A DNA stretch of 64,000 bases from Pseudomonas sp. ABC1 (lineage in GTDB: Bacteria; Pseudomonadota; Gammaproteobacteria; Pseudomonadales; Pseudomonadaceae): positions 3,099,501 through 3,163,500 of the forward strand of contig NZ_CP058349.1 of assembly GCF_013395055.1 (NCBI RefSeq), read 5' to 3'. The stretch's first letter is position 1, and every line of letters begins with the position of its first letter. The notes below the pieces were generated by a model, which worked only from the letters and a program-made list of their open reading frames with translations, made no database searches and was not told the origin of the DNA. Below are positions 43,615-52,983 of the stretch, one piece after another. The position numbers and the translations under genes are program-made.

Positions 43615-44892
43615 TCAGCCTTTGGATGCTTCCAGCGCCTGGGCGATGTCTTCGAGGATATCGTCGATGTGCTCGATACCGATCGACAGACGCACCATGT
43701 CGCGCGGTACGCCGGCCTTCTCCAGTTCCGCGTCGTCGAGTTGGCGGTGGGTGGTGGTGGCCGGGTGGCAGGCCAGTGACTTGGCGTCGCCGATGTTCAC
43801 CAGCCGGGTGATCAGTTGCAGGGCGTCGATAAAGCGCGCCCCGGCGTCCTGCCCGCCCTGGATACCGAAGGACAGGATGCTCGCCGGCTTGCCGCCGGTA
43901 TAGCGCCGCGCCAGTTGATGCTCGGGATGATCGGGCAGGCCGGCGTACTTCACCCAGCTCACTTGCGGATGATCGCGCAGGTATTCGGCGACCTTCAGTG
44001 CGTTCTCGGTATGGCGCTCCATGCGCAGCGCCAGGGTCTCCAGGCCTTGCAGGATGAGAAAGGCATTGAACGGCGACAGCGCCGCACCGGTATTGCGCAA
44101 CGGCACCACGCGGCAGCGCCCGATGAAGGCAGCCGGGCCGAAGGCTTCGGTGTAGACCACGCCATGGTAGGACGGGTCCGGGCTGTTGAGCAGCGGGAAG
44201 CGTGTCTTGTGCTCGGCCCAGGGAAATTTGCCGGAGTCGACGACGATGCCGCCGATGCTGTTGCCGTGTCCGCCGATGTACTTGGTCAGCGAATGCACGA
44301 CGATGTCCGCGCCGTAGTCGAAGGGGCGGGTGAGGATCGGCGTGGCCACGGTATTGTCGACGATCAGCGGCACGCCATGGCGGTGCGCGGCTTCGGCCAG
44401 CGCCTGCAGGTCGACGATATTGCCGGCCGGGTTGCCGATGGACTCGCAGAAGACCGCTTTGGTCTTGTCGTCGATCAGCGCTTCCAGGGCGGCGATGTCA
44501 TCGTGCGCGGCGAAGCGCACCTCGATGCCGAAGCGCGGCAGGGTGTGGGCGAACAGGTTGTAGGTGCCGCCATAGAGCTTGGCCACCGAGACGATGTTGT
44601 CGCCCACTTCTGCCAGGGTCTGCACCGCGTAGGTGATCGCCGCTGCGCCGGAGGCCACGGCCAACGCACCTACGCCACCCTCCAGCGCCGCCAGGCGCTG
44701 TTCCAGCACATCGTTGGTCGGGTTCATGATGCGCGTGTAGATATTGCCCGGCACCTTCAGGTCGAACAGGTCGGCGCCATGCTGGGTGCTGTCGAAGGCG
44801 TAGGAACTGGTCTGGTAGATCGGCACGGCGACCGCGCGGGTAGTCGGGTCGGGGCTGTAGCCGGCGTGGATGGCGAGGGTTTCCGGTTTCAT
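43615..44892 (-). CDS. metY: O-acetylhomoserine sulfhydrylase MetY
   Basis: A 425-aa PLP enzyme of the Cys/Met gamma family. The PLP lysine is in VVHSLTKYIGGHG, with YTRIMNPTNDVLE and ALAVASGAAAI upstream. Length and the extra C-terminal loop fit O-acetylhomoserine sulfhydrylase (MetY/Met17) rather than MetZ/MetB. It makes homocysteine directly with sulfide. The start at 44892 matches MKPETLAIHAG, and a longer in-frame start is unlikely. Confidence 0.88.
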   Translation of the reverse strand: MKPETLAIHAGYSPDPTTRAVAVPIYQTSSYAFDSTQHGADLFDLKVPGNIYTRIMNPTNDVLEQRLAALEGGVGALAVASGAAAITYAVQTLAEVGDNIVSVAKLYGGTYNLFAHTLPRFGIEVRFAAHDDIAALEALIDDKTKAVFCESIGNPAGNIVDLQALAEAAHRHGVPLIVDNTVATPILTRPFDYGADIVVHSLTKYIGGHGNSIGGIVVDSGKFPWAEHKTRFPLLNSPDPSYHGVVYTEAFGPAAFIGRCRVVPLRNTGAALSPFNAFLILQGLETLALRMERHTENALKVAEYLRDHPQVSWVKYAGLPDHPEHQLARRYTGGKPASILSFGIQGGQDAGARFIDALQLITRLVNIGDAKSLACHPATTTHRQLDDAELEKAGVPRDMVRLSIGIEHIDDILEDIAQALEASKG

Positions 44893-45145
44893 TGTTGTTG
44901 TTCCTGAGAGCGGTTGGAAAGCATGCAGGATGGAAAAGCCCGGGCAATGGGTCAATGACTCAGAGCAATAACGGTGCAGCGCCATTAGATTGAAGTGTTC
45001 TTTGGATATGCCTCGGCAGGTGCCGGATATGGGGTGGTCCGCGGGTTTTCGTGCCGTTCCGGGCGGGCCGGATGAACCTTGACGAAGCCCCCTGTACCGG
45101 GCGTTTGCGGCTTGCGCCCCGTTGAAGTTTGGTCGTCGCGCAAAT

Positions 45146-45163
45146 ACTAGACCAATGTCTAGT
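45146..45163. promoter_or_regulatory. Palindromic operator-like site upstream of the MHS transporter
   Basis: ACTAGAC-CAAT-GTCTAGT is a perfect 7-bp dyad in the 376-bp gap (44893-45268) between metY and the transporter gene, about 105 bp before its start. It looks like a GntR- or TetR-type operator. No regulator gene is adjacent. I see no gene elsewhere in the gap. Confidence 0.45.
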
Positions 45164-45268
45164 GATGACTTTCATTGGCCCGTCTAGCCTTCGCTCAGAA
45201 CAAGTACAAGAAGACGTCCGGGTACAGGGCGATTTCGCTCGTGCCGACAGGGTGTCGTGGAGGCAGCC

Positions 45269-47417
45269 ATGAGCGTAGCAATGACCGATGGTGGACATGA
45301 ACCGGCCAGGCCAATGACAGGGGAGGAGCGTAAAGTCATTTTCGCCTCTTCCCTGGGCACGGTGTTCGAGTGGTACGACTTCTATCTGTATGGATCGCTT
45401 TCGGCGATCATCGCGGCGCAGTTCTTTTCGGGGGTCAACCCCACGGCTGCCTTCATCTTCGCCCTGATGGCCTTCGCCGCCGGCTTCGCGGTGCGACCGT
45501 TCGGGGCGATCGTCTTCGGTCGACTGGGCGACCTGGTGGGGCGCAAGTACACCTTCCTCATCACCATCCTGATCATGGGCCTGTCCACGTTCATCGTCGG
45601 TATCCTGCCGTCCTACGCGGCCTGGGGCATGGCGGCGCCGATCATCCTGGTGGTCCTGCGGCTGTTCCAGGGGCTGGCGCTTGGCGGTGAGTACGGCGGC
45701 GCGGCGACCTACGTCGCCGAGCACGCGCCCCATGGCCGACGCGGTTTCTACACGGCGTGGATCCAGACCACCGCGACCCTTGGCCTGTTCCTCTCGCTGC
45801 TGGTCATCCTCGGCACCCGCACCTGGCTCGGTGAGGAGGAGTTCGCGGCCTGGGGCTGGCGTATTCCCTTCCTGCTGTCCATCGTGCTGCTGGGTATCTC
45901 GGTGTGGATTCGCCTGACGCTGAACGAGAGTCCGGCATTCAAGCGCATGAAGGAAGAAGGCAAGACCTCCAAGGCACCGCTGACCGAGGCCTTCGGTCGC
46001 TGGGAGAACGCCAAGGTGGCGCTGGTCGCACTGTTCGGCGGTACGGCGGGGCAGGCGGTGGTCTGGTACACCGGCCAGTTCTACGCGCTGTTCTTCCTGA
46101 CCCAGACGCTGAAGGTGGACGGCGCCACGGCGAATATCCTGATCGCCCTGTCGCTGCTGATCGGTACGCCGTTCTTCATCCTACGTCGCCGAGCACGCGC
46201 CCCATGGCCGACGCGGTTTCTACACGGCGTGGATCCAGACCACCGCGACCCTTGGCCTGTTCCTCTCGCTGCTGGTCATCCTCGGCACCCGCACCTGGCT
46301 CGGTGAGGAGGAGTTCGCGGCCTGGGGCTGGCGTATTCCCTTCCTGCTGTCCATCGTGCTGCTGGGTATCTCGGTGTGGATTCGCCTGACGCTGAACGAG
46401 AGTCCGGCATTCAAGCGCATGAAGGAAGAAGGCAAGACCTCCAAGGCACCGCTGACCGAGGCCTTCGGTCGCTGGGAGAACGCCAAGGTGGCGCTGGTCG
46501 CACTGTTCGGCGGTACGGCGGGGCAGGCGGTGGTCTGGTACACCGGCCAGTTCTACGCGCTGTTCTTCCTGACCCAGACGCTGAAGGTGGACGGCGCCAC
46601 GGCGAATATCCTGATCGCCCTGTCGCTGCTGATCGGTACGCCGTTCTTCATCGTGTTCGGCTGGCTGTCCGACAAGATCGGGCGCAAGCCGATCATCCTC
46701 GGCGGCTGTCTGGTCGCGGCACTGACCTACTTCCCGCTGTTCAGCCTGATCACCCACTACGCCAACCCGGCGCTGGAGCAGGCACAGGCGTCGTCGCCGG
46801 TGACCGTGGTCGCGGACCCGGGCGAGTGTTCATTCCAGTTCAATCCGGTAGGCACGGCGAAATTCGTCACGTCCTGCGATATCGCCAAGGGCTTCCTGGC
46901 GCGCAATTCGGTGAACTACTCGAACGAAGCGGCGCCGGCCGGCACCGTCGCCAGCGTTCGCATCGGCGAGCGCACCATCGCCTCCTTCGCCGGAGCCGGC
47001 TTGCCGGCGGATCAGTTCAAGGCCCAGAGCGATGCCTTCAACACCAGCATGACCGACGCCATCCGTGGCGCTGGCTATCCGGCCAAGGCAGATCCGGATG
47101 GGATCAACAAACCGATGCTGGTGCTGCTGCTGACCGTACTGGTGCTGTTCGTGACTATGGTCTATGGCCCCATCGCGGCGCTACTGGTCGAGCTGTTCCC
47201 GACACGCATCCGCTACACGGCCATGTCGCTGCCGTATCACATCGGCAACGGCTGGTTCGGTGGTTTCCTGCCGACCACCGCCTTCGCCATGGTGGCGGCC
47301 ACCGGGGATATCTACTACGGGCTGTGGTACCCAATCATCGTGGCAGTGATGACGTTCTTCATCGGCCTGTTCCTGATGCCGGAGACCAAGGACAGGGACC
47401 TGCGCGACTGGCACTGA
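45269..47417 (+). pseudogene. MHS-family (ProP/ShiA-like) MFS transporter broken by tandem duplication
   Basis: The reading frame encodes a metabolite:H+ symporter with the MHS signature FASSLGTVFEWYDFYLYG, GRLGDLVGRK, the second-half GWLSDKIGRKP and a large periplasmic insert before helix 7. A perfect 472-bp tandem duplication (45708-46180 and 46180-46652) shifts the frame, because 472 is not divisible by 3. Translation from 45269 stops near 46306, and the remainder is open in another frame to 47417. Removing one copy restores a 558-aa protein of normal length. GGAGG precedes the ATG. The substrate is unknown: proline/betaine, shikimate or an organic acid. Confidence 0.85.
45708..46652 (+). 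repeat. Perfect 472-bp tandem direct duplication
   Basis: The two copies, offset by 472 bp, appear identical base for base when compared by eye, and the single shared C at 46180 is the only junction homology. Immediately outside, the sequences differ. The event must be very recent, or else is an assembly artefact. Confidence 0.93.
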
Positions 47418-47454
47418 GGCTTCACCGGGGAGCGGGCTTGCCCGCTCCTGCTGC

Positions 47455-47485
47455 AAGGCCCCGTCGATACGGGGCCTTCTTTTTA
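47455..47485 (+). terminator. Intrinsic terminator after the MHS transporter
   Basis: AAGGCCCCGT and its complement with a CGAT loop are followed by CTTTTTAT, a classic intrinsic terminator. A second GGGAGCGGGC hairpin lies just upstream. The tract reaches the end of the convergent HAD gene. Confidence 0.88.
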
Positions 47486-48040
47486 TAGGCCCTGTGGCTG
47501 GAGCCGGGCCAGGACCCAGGACGAAAAGCTGGGCAAGTCCTGCACTTGAGGCGTGGCGCTGCCTTCGGGCTGCGACCGGTCGAGGGGATTGAACCAGACA
47601 CTCTGCACGCCGAAACGGCTCGGGCCGAGGGCATCCTGCTCATAGGAGTCGCCCACCATGGCCACACTGTCGAGCGGCACCGCTAATTCGCGCGCCACCA
47701 CCTGCCAGAAAGCGGCCTGGTCCTTTCGGTGCCCGATTTCCGTGAAGCAGAAGACATGACTGAAATACCGTGCGATGCCCACGCGTGCCAGAGCGGCCTC
47801 GACCATCGGGCGTGTCGAGGCCGAGGCATTGGTGGCGATGGCCAGCGGTACCTTGCCCTCCAGCGCGTGCAGGCACTCAAGCGCGCCTTCGATAAGGGCG
47901 ACCTCTGGCCACTGGGCCATGGGAATGTCTGCGGGGCCGCGTTCCGACATCAGCGTGCCGCCCCAGTCGAAGCAAACGGCACGAACAGGGGCGAGGAGTG
48001 GATTCTGGTCGATGGTCATGGGGTTGGCATCCTGATGCAT
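47483..48040 (-). CDS. HAD-superfamily hydrolase
   Basis: A 185-aa HAD hydrolase. Motif I is CFDWGGTL, with glycine in place of the second aspartate that phosphatases usually have. Motif II is IATNAS, and motif IV is AMVGDSYEQD. The missing second Asp suggests a non-phosphatase or altered activity. The substrate is unknown. ATGs at 48040 and 48019 are both possible, and the first has GGAA about 7 nt upstream. It is convergent with the broken transporter gene. Confidence 0.75.
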   Translation of the reverse strand: MHQDANPMTIDQNPLLAPVRAVCFDWGGTLMSERGPADIPMAQWPEVALIEGALECLHALEGKVPLAIATNASASTRPMVEAALARVGIARYFSHVFCFTEIGHRKDQAAFWQVVARELAVPLDSVAMVGDSYEQDALGPSRFGVQSVWFNPLDRSQPEGSATPQVQDLPSFSSWVLARLQPQGL

Positions 48041-48312
48041 GGCTTCATTCCAGTAGGCGTACAGGAGTGTATGTCAGGGGCCAGGAAGTTTTACCTGGAA
48101 CATACAGAGGCAGGCGCCGGATCATCCCTGCACCAGTCGTCAGACATGCGCCGTAGAGCCTCCGTGAGCGCTGTCATTCATACAATGGCAGTCGTATCAT
48201 TGCCGCCCGTCAATCGGGCAGCATTCCTCCATGGAATTGCCAGGCTCCCGATGACGTCGACGCCCACCGTCATGCCGTAATCCATCCATCATTCCTGTCA
48301 GGAGAGGCCATC

Positions 48313-49641
48313 GTGTCTCGGCAGTTGTTCGCGTTAGTGTTGGGGCCTTTGCTGGGACTGTTCATCGTCAGTCTCGGCAATGGGTTCATTTCCTCGTTGA
48401 CTGCATTGCGCCTCGATGCGTCCGGTGTCTCGGACACCGTCATCGGTGCCGTGTCATCGTCCTATTTCATCGGCCTGGCCCTGGGTTCGATGTTCGGTGA
48501 TCGGTTGATCAGCCGCATCGGGCATATCCGTGCCTACAGCAGCTTCGCCTCGCTGACCGCAGTGACCTTCCTGCTGCAAGGGTTGTTCTTCGAACCTTGG
48601 GCCTGGTTCCTGTTTCGCCTGATCAACGGTTGGGCGATCGTCGGCATCTTCCTCGTGGTCGAGAGCTGGCTGCTGCTGGCTGGCGACCAGAAGATGCGTG
48701 GCCGCCTGCTGGCGATCTACATGATCGCGTTGTATGGCTCGGGGATGCTCGGGCAGATGAAGCTGGGGCTGATCGATTCCTGGGGGGCGATGGCGCCCTT
48801 CATGGTGGCGGGCATGCTGGGTTCGCTGTCGGTGCTGCCGATGGTGATCCTGCCCCGGGTTTCGCCGGAAGTAGGCCGCATCGAGCCGCTGTCACCCCGG
48901 CACCTGCTGCGTATGACGCCTTCAGGGGTGATCGGCTGCTTCGGCTCCGGCATCGCCATCGCGGCGGTTTACACCTTGCTGCCGATCTACCTGCAGCGCG
49001 TCGGTATGAGCGTCAGTCAGGTCGGGCAACTGATGGCCAGCGTCATCTTCGGTGCGATGGTGTTGCAGTACCCGGTCGGGCGCTGGTCGGACAAACAGAG
49101 CCGGCAAGTGGTGCTGGTGGCGCTGAGTATTTTCTGTGCCGTGCTTTCGCTGTTGATACTGCTGTTGCCGGATAACCAGATCCTGCTGATGGTGCTGCTC
49201 TTCCTGCTGGGCGGCGGTATCTTCGCGCTCTATCCGGTGGCGGTCAGCCACTCGGCGGATGGCGCTGCGACGGATGAACTGGTGCGGATGATCCAGGGGT
49301 TGCTGCTGATCAACTCCGTCGGTTCGGCCATCAGCCCGCTGATCATTGCGCCGGTGATGAATCACGTCGGCGAAAATGGCCTGTTCTGGTCATTCTTCGT
49401 GCTTAACCTGGCCTTGGCAGTCTTCTTCCTCTGGCGTCGCAAGGCGCATCCGGCTCCCATCCCTGTCGCGCCGTTCGAGCCTGCCGCGCAGATGTCACCG
49501 GTTGGCGCGGAAATCCGTGTGACCGAGGAACTGGTGCAGGCCACCCAGGAACGCGAGCAGCAGGATGAGCGGGCGGCCATGGCCCAGGATGCGGTTACGG
49601 ATACAGTGCCTGAACGCCCGGGCAAGTTGTCCGAAGGCTAG
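48313..49641 (+). CDS. MFS transporter (YcaD-like)
   Basis: A 442-aa major facilitator with 12 predicted helices and a hydrophilic C-terminal tail of about 60 residues (PAPIPVAPFEPAAQM...). The helix 2-3 loop reads GSMFGDRLISRIGHIR and helix 4-5 LINGWAIVGIFLVVESWLL, as in the YcaD/UMF1-like group of putative transporters. The substrate is unknown. The start is GTG with GGAGAGG upstream. It is followed by a two-way terminator. Confidence 0.8.
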   Translation: MSRQLFALVLGPLLGLFIVSLGNGFISSLTALRLDASGVSDTVIGAVSSSYFIGLALGSMFGDRLISRIGHIRAYSSFASLTAVTFLLQGLFFEPWAWFLFRLINGWAIVGIFLVVESWLLLAGDQKMRGRLLAIYMIALYGSGMLGQMKLGLIDSWGAMAPFMVAGMLGSLSVLPMVILPRVSPEVGRIEPLSPRHLLRMTPSGVIGCFGSGIAIAAVYTLLPIYLQRVGMSVSQVGQLMASVIFGAMVLQYPVGRWSDKQSRQVVLVALSIFCAVLSLLILLLPDNQILLMVLLFLLGGGIFALYPVAVSHSADGAATDELVRMIQGLLLINSVGSAISPLIIAPVMNHVGENGLFWSFFVLNLALAVFFLWRRKAHPAPIPVAPFEPAAQMSPVGAEIRVTEELVQATQEREQQDERAAMAQDAVTDTVPERPGKLSEG

Positions 49642-49652
49642 GCTTGGCAGGC

Positions 49653-49688
49653 GTCCAGATCATGGCAGTGGCTTGCCATGATCTGGAC
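49653..49688. terminator. Two-way hairpin terminator
   Basis: GTCCAGATCATGGCA and its perfect complement flank a 6-nt loop between the convergent MFS and SLC13 genes. Confidence 0.75.
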
Positions 49689-49691
49689 CGA

Positions 49692-51494
49692 TCAGGATGC
49701 CGCGACGGGAACCAGCGGCCAGGCCAGCGGGATCACGACAATCGCCACCAGCCACATCAGGATATTGAGCGGGATGCCGACGCGCATGAAGTCGCTGAAG
49801 CGATAACCACCGGCGTTGTAGACGAAAGTGTTGGTCTGGTAGCCGATGGGCGTGGCGAAGCTGGCACTGGCGGCGAACATCACCGCGGCGACGAAGGCAC
49901 GAGGGTCTACGCCGAGGTGCGTTGCGACGCCGATTGCGATCGGAGTCATCAAGACGGCGATTGCATTGTTCGACAGGACTTCGGTCGTTATCGACGTGAA
50001 CAGGTAGAGCGCCGACAGCATGAACAGCGGCCCGGCCCATGGCACCTGGGCCATCAGGTAACTGACGATGAGCGTTACCATGCCGACCTTGTCCATGGCG
50101 ATGCCTATGGCCAGCATGCCGAAGATCAGGCTGAGGATCTTCCAGTCGATGGCCTTGTAGGCGTCTTCGGTGTCCAGGCAACCCGTGGCGACCACCACGC
50201 CGGCGGCGATGATCGCCAGCCCTTCGATGGGCATCACGCCGAAAGCTGCCAGCAACATCACCGAGGCCAGCGCGAGCAGGGCGATCGGCGCCTTCTCACG
50301 ACGGTAGGCGCGCTCCTGCACGGTGTTGAGGCTGATCAGGTCGCCGTTGTCGGCGAAGCGCTTGATCTGTCCGGGCGTGCCTTCCACCAGCAGCACGTCG
50401 CCGAACTGCAACTGGAAGTCGTCCAGGTCGCCCTGCACATTCTCGTCCTGGCGGTGCACGGCCAGCACCACGATGCCGTAGCGCGCCGGCAGGTCGAGGT
50501 CACGCATGGGGCGATGGATATAACGCGAATTGCGCCCGACGATGGCCTCCACCAGCAGGGTGTCCTTGTTGCTGATGGTCTCGAAATCCTCGCCCCGGTT
50601 GAACGCCAGCTTGCCGCCCGCGCGCAGTTCCACCACGTCCTTGACCTGGCCGTGCAACAGCAGCAGGTCGCCGCCCTGCAAGCAAGTGTCGCGCGAAGGG
50701 GAATTGATGCTTTCCTGGTCACGCACCAGCTTCAGCACTTGCAGGCCGCTGTCGCCATTCAGGCGGGCCTCGGCGATGCTCAGGCCGATCATCGGTGAGT
50801 CGTGGGGGACCAGCAGTTCGCTCATGAAATTGCGTTCCAGGTTCGGACGCAGCTTCTGCGACAGGCTCTCGCGGTCGGGCAACAGGCGCTGGCCGATGGT
50901 CAGCAGGTAGATCACTCCCACGGCGGCGAAGGCCATGCCGGGCAGGGTGATCTCGAACATGCCGAACGGCTCCATACCCGCTTTGCGTGCCACGCCATCG
51001 ACGAGGATGTTGGTCGAGGTGCCGACCATGGTCATGGTGCCGCCGAGGATGGTGATGTACGAGAGCGGGATCAGCACCTTGGACGAGGCCATGCCGGCAC
51101 GGCGGGCGAGGGCGATGGCCACCGGGGTGAGGATGATGACCACCGGCGTGTTGTTGAGGAACGGTGAGATCGCCAGCGTGGTTACCGTCAGGCCGATCAG
51201 TACGCGGGTCGGGCTGCTACCGACGATCCCGCCGAGCCAGGTGGCCAGTGTGTCGATGCAACCGGTGCGCTCCAGCGCCGCTGACAGCACGAACATGCAG
51301 GCGATGGTGGCGGGCGCCGGGTTGGAGAGGACGCTCAGCACCTCATGGGGCGTGAGCAACTGGCTGACCAGCAGGACCGCTACCGCGATCCCTGCGACTA
51401 GGTCGGGGCTCCACTTCTCGCGTACGAACGCAAACAGCACCCACCCCATCAGGCAGGCGACAAAAATCAACGGCAGGTCATCGCCGAACGGCAT
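49692..51494 (-). CDS. SLC13/DASS-family anion permease with two TrkA-C (RCK_C) domains
   Basis: A 600-aa inner-membrane transporter. The first helix block (1-205) contains SPFLNNTPVVIILTP, and the second block (405-600) contains TTEVLSNNAIAVLMTP, the paired SNT-type motifs of the divalent-anion:Na+ symporter family. Between them (about 225-390) are two RCK_C domains (LLLLHGQVKDVVEL and VLLVEGTPGQIKRF), which bind ligands and regulate transport. Sulfate, dicarboxylate or related anions are plausible substrates. It is divergent from the cobalamin riboswitch region. Confidence 0.85.
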   Translation of the reverse strand: MPFGDDLPLIFVACLMGWVLFAFVREKWSPDLVAGIAVAVLLVSQLLTPHEVLSVLSNPAPATIACMFVLSAALERTGCIDTLATWLGGIVGSSPTRVLIGLTVTTLAISPFLNNTPVVIILTPVAIALARRAGMASSKVLIPLSYITILGGTMTMVGTSTNILVDGVARKAGMEPFGMFEITLPGMAFAAVGVIYLLTIGQRLLPDRESLSQKLRPNLERNFMSELLVPHDSPMIGLSIAEARLNGDSGLQVLKLVRDQESINSPSRDTCLQGGDLLLLHGQVKDVVELRAGGKLAFNRGEDFETISNKDTLLVEAIVGRNSRYIHRPMRDLDLPARYGIVVLAVHRQDENVQGDLDDFQLQFGDVLLVEGTPGQIKRFADNGDLISLNTVQERAYRREKAPIALLALASVMLLAAFGVMPIEGLAIIAAGVVVATGCLDTEDAYKAIDWKILSLIFGMLAIGIAMDKVGMVTLIVSYLMAQVPWAGPLFMLSALYLFTSITTEVLSNNAIAVLMTPIAIGVATHLGVDPRAFVAAVMFAASASFATPIGYQTNTFVYNAGGYRFSDFMRVGIPLNILMWLVAIVVIPLAWPLVPVAAS

Positions 51495-51719
51495 GGGGGC
51501 ATCCTTAACAGCGCGCGAATCTCGTGTGAGGTATCGGCTTCCGGAACCCGGCTGCCGCGCAAGGCGCGCACGATAATGGCATTAGCCCAGGCACGTCTAA
51601 GATCGTTTTATAAGGTGCATATGCTGCATGGTTATTTGCGGCGATGGCGGATAACCGCAAGCCCCTGGGCAGGGCCATTCGCCCCTGTCTTTTCAGAATG
51701 TTGCCAAGTAAGGTTATCG

Positions 51720-51891
51720 CGATGGTCCGGTTTTGCCTGTGGCGAGCCGGTAAAAAGGGAACAGGGTGCGGCGATGAGACGCCAATGCCCTGGCTGCCCC
51801 CGCAACTGTAAACGGTAAGCGACGCTCATATGCCACTGGCCTGCCAGCCGGGAAGGGAGCGAAGCGCAGGCCGTGAGCCAGGAGACCTGCC
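51720..51891 (+). promoter_or_regulatory. Cobalamin (B12) riboswitch
   Basis: The segment contains the conserved cobalamin aptamer blocks in order: AAAAAGGGAA, GGTG, the strongly conserved GGCTGCCCCCGCAACTGTAA, GCCACTGG, GGGAAGG and the B12-box GAGCCAGGAGACCTGCC ending near 51890. The next gene, 73 bp downstream, encodes a CbiM-like cobalt permease. Adenosylcobalamin binding should reduce its expression. Confidence 0.93.
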
Positions 51892-51963
51892 ATCCGCTCG
51901 AACGGGCATCACGCTCGCTTTCTTCCCCTGACGATCGCGCGGTGGGCGCGGCAAGGACATCAC

Positions 51964-52644
51964 ATGCATATCGAACCGGGCGTCGTCGAAGGCGCCAAAC
52001 TGGGTCTCAGCTACATGACGGCAGTGGGTGGCCTTGGCCTGACTGTCAAACTGGCACGCGATGCTATCCGCGACAATGGCGGCGCTACTGCACTGCTGTT
52101 GCGCAGCTTGCTGACCACCGTTCTGGTGTTCTGCTTCTTCGAGGTCTTGCCGCACCACCCTGTCGGTGTCTCGGAAGTGCACCTGATCCTCGGCTCCACG
52201 TTGCTACTGCTGTTCGGCGCGGGCGCCGCTGCCATCGGCCTGGCCGCCGGTTTGCTGTTGCAAGGCCTGCTCTTCGCGCCCTTCGACCTGCCCCAGTACG
52301 GCATGAACGTCACGACTCTACTGGTGCCCCTGTGGGCCATCAGCCAGTTGGCCAAACGCATCATTCCGGCAGGCACCGCCTACGTCGATACCTCCTACAA
52401 ACAGGCACTGGCACTCTCCACCGCCTATCAGGGCGGTATCGTCGCCTGGGTAGCGTTCTGGGCGTTCTATGGCCACGGCTTCACCACGGAAAACCTGGCC
52501 GCCGTCGGCACCTTCGGCCTCGCCTATATGAGCGTCATCCTGCTCGAACCCCTGGTAGACCTCGGCGTCCTGGCCGCCGCCAAGGCATTGGCGCGCTATA
52601 GCAGGGGGAATCTGTTCAATGTGCGGTTGCATCAGGCTGCATAG
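51964..52644 (+). CDS. CbiM-like energy-coupling-factor cobalt permease
   Basis: A 226-aa membrane protein with about seven hydrophobic segments. Its N-terminus MHIEPGVV recalls the MHI-x-(D/E)G start of CbiM, where the free N-terminus and His2 bind the metal. No CbiN, CbiQ or CbiO is encoded next to it, so it is a solitary CbiM-type component. The upstream cobalamin riboswitch supports a role in cobalt uptake for B12 synthesis. AAGGA precedes the ATG. Confidence 0.85.
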   Translation: MHIEPGVVEGAKLGLSYMTAVGGLGLTVKLARDAIRDNGGATALLLRSLLTTVLVFCFFEVLPHHPVGVSEVHLILGSTLLLLFGAGAAAIGLAAGLLLQGLLFAPFDLPQYGMNVTTLLVPLWAISQLAKRIIPAGTAYVDTSYKQALALSTAYQGGIVAWVAFWAFYGHGFTTENLAAVGTFGLAYMSVILLEPLVDLGVLAAAKALARYSRGNLFNVRLHQAA

Positions 52645-52671
52645 AATATGCGCCCATGCAGCCGATACGAA

Positions 52672-52694
52672 AAAGCCGCGCAATGCGCGGCTTT
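52672..52694. terminator. Hairpin terminator between cbiM-like gene and the tRNA fragment
   Basis: AAAGCCGCGC-AAT-GCGCGGCTTT with A/T flanks can end transcription in both directions. On the minus strand it directly follows the left tRNA fragment, so it was probably the tRNA gene's own terminator before the island inserted. Confidence 0.8.
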
Positions 52695-52698
52695 GAAG

Positions 52699-52746
52699 AT
52701 GGTGGGCCCACACGGACTCGAACCGTGGACCAAAGGATTATGAGTC
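52699..52746 (-). repeat. Left attachment repeat (tRNA 3' fragment)
   Basis: Identical to the 3' 47 bases, including CCA, of the intact tRNA gene at 59428-59504, plus one base. Similarity ends just past the anticodon, the usual crossover region of tRNA-targeting integrases. The 5' half is missing, so this copy is not functional. Confidence 0.9.
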
Positions 52747-52983
52747 GCCTAGCCGGATCGCAAACCAACAGGAGCCTATCGTAAGGTACCGAAGGTGGAG
52801 GAAGCTCAAGCTCAAGCTGCAAGCGGGTTTGGCGAAGGTAAGCGAAATTTAGACAAGCTGCCTAGCGTACCGCTATTGTACCGAAGCGAGGTGATGAGGG
52901 AAGGGGTATAATGGCATCCTGGCCACACCAGCATAGGGCTTCCTTCCGCTGGTCAGAAAGGAATAATCGAAGAGTTTGATGGG

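Noticed and set aside
46376..47488. Alternative frame running through the second transporter copy
   Set aside because: Shadow frame with arginine/histidine-rich translation. The real transporter sequence continues in the adjacent frame.
49644..50798. Long + strand frame opposite the SLC13 permease
   Set aside because: Histidine/glutamine-rich shadow of membrane-helix codons with no start signal or homology.
52699..52746. Second tRNA gene
   Set aside because: Only the 3' half is present, so no cloverleaf can form. It is an attachment-site repeat.
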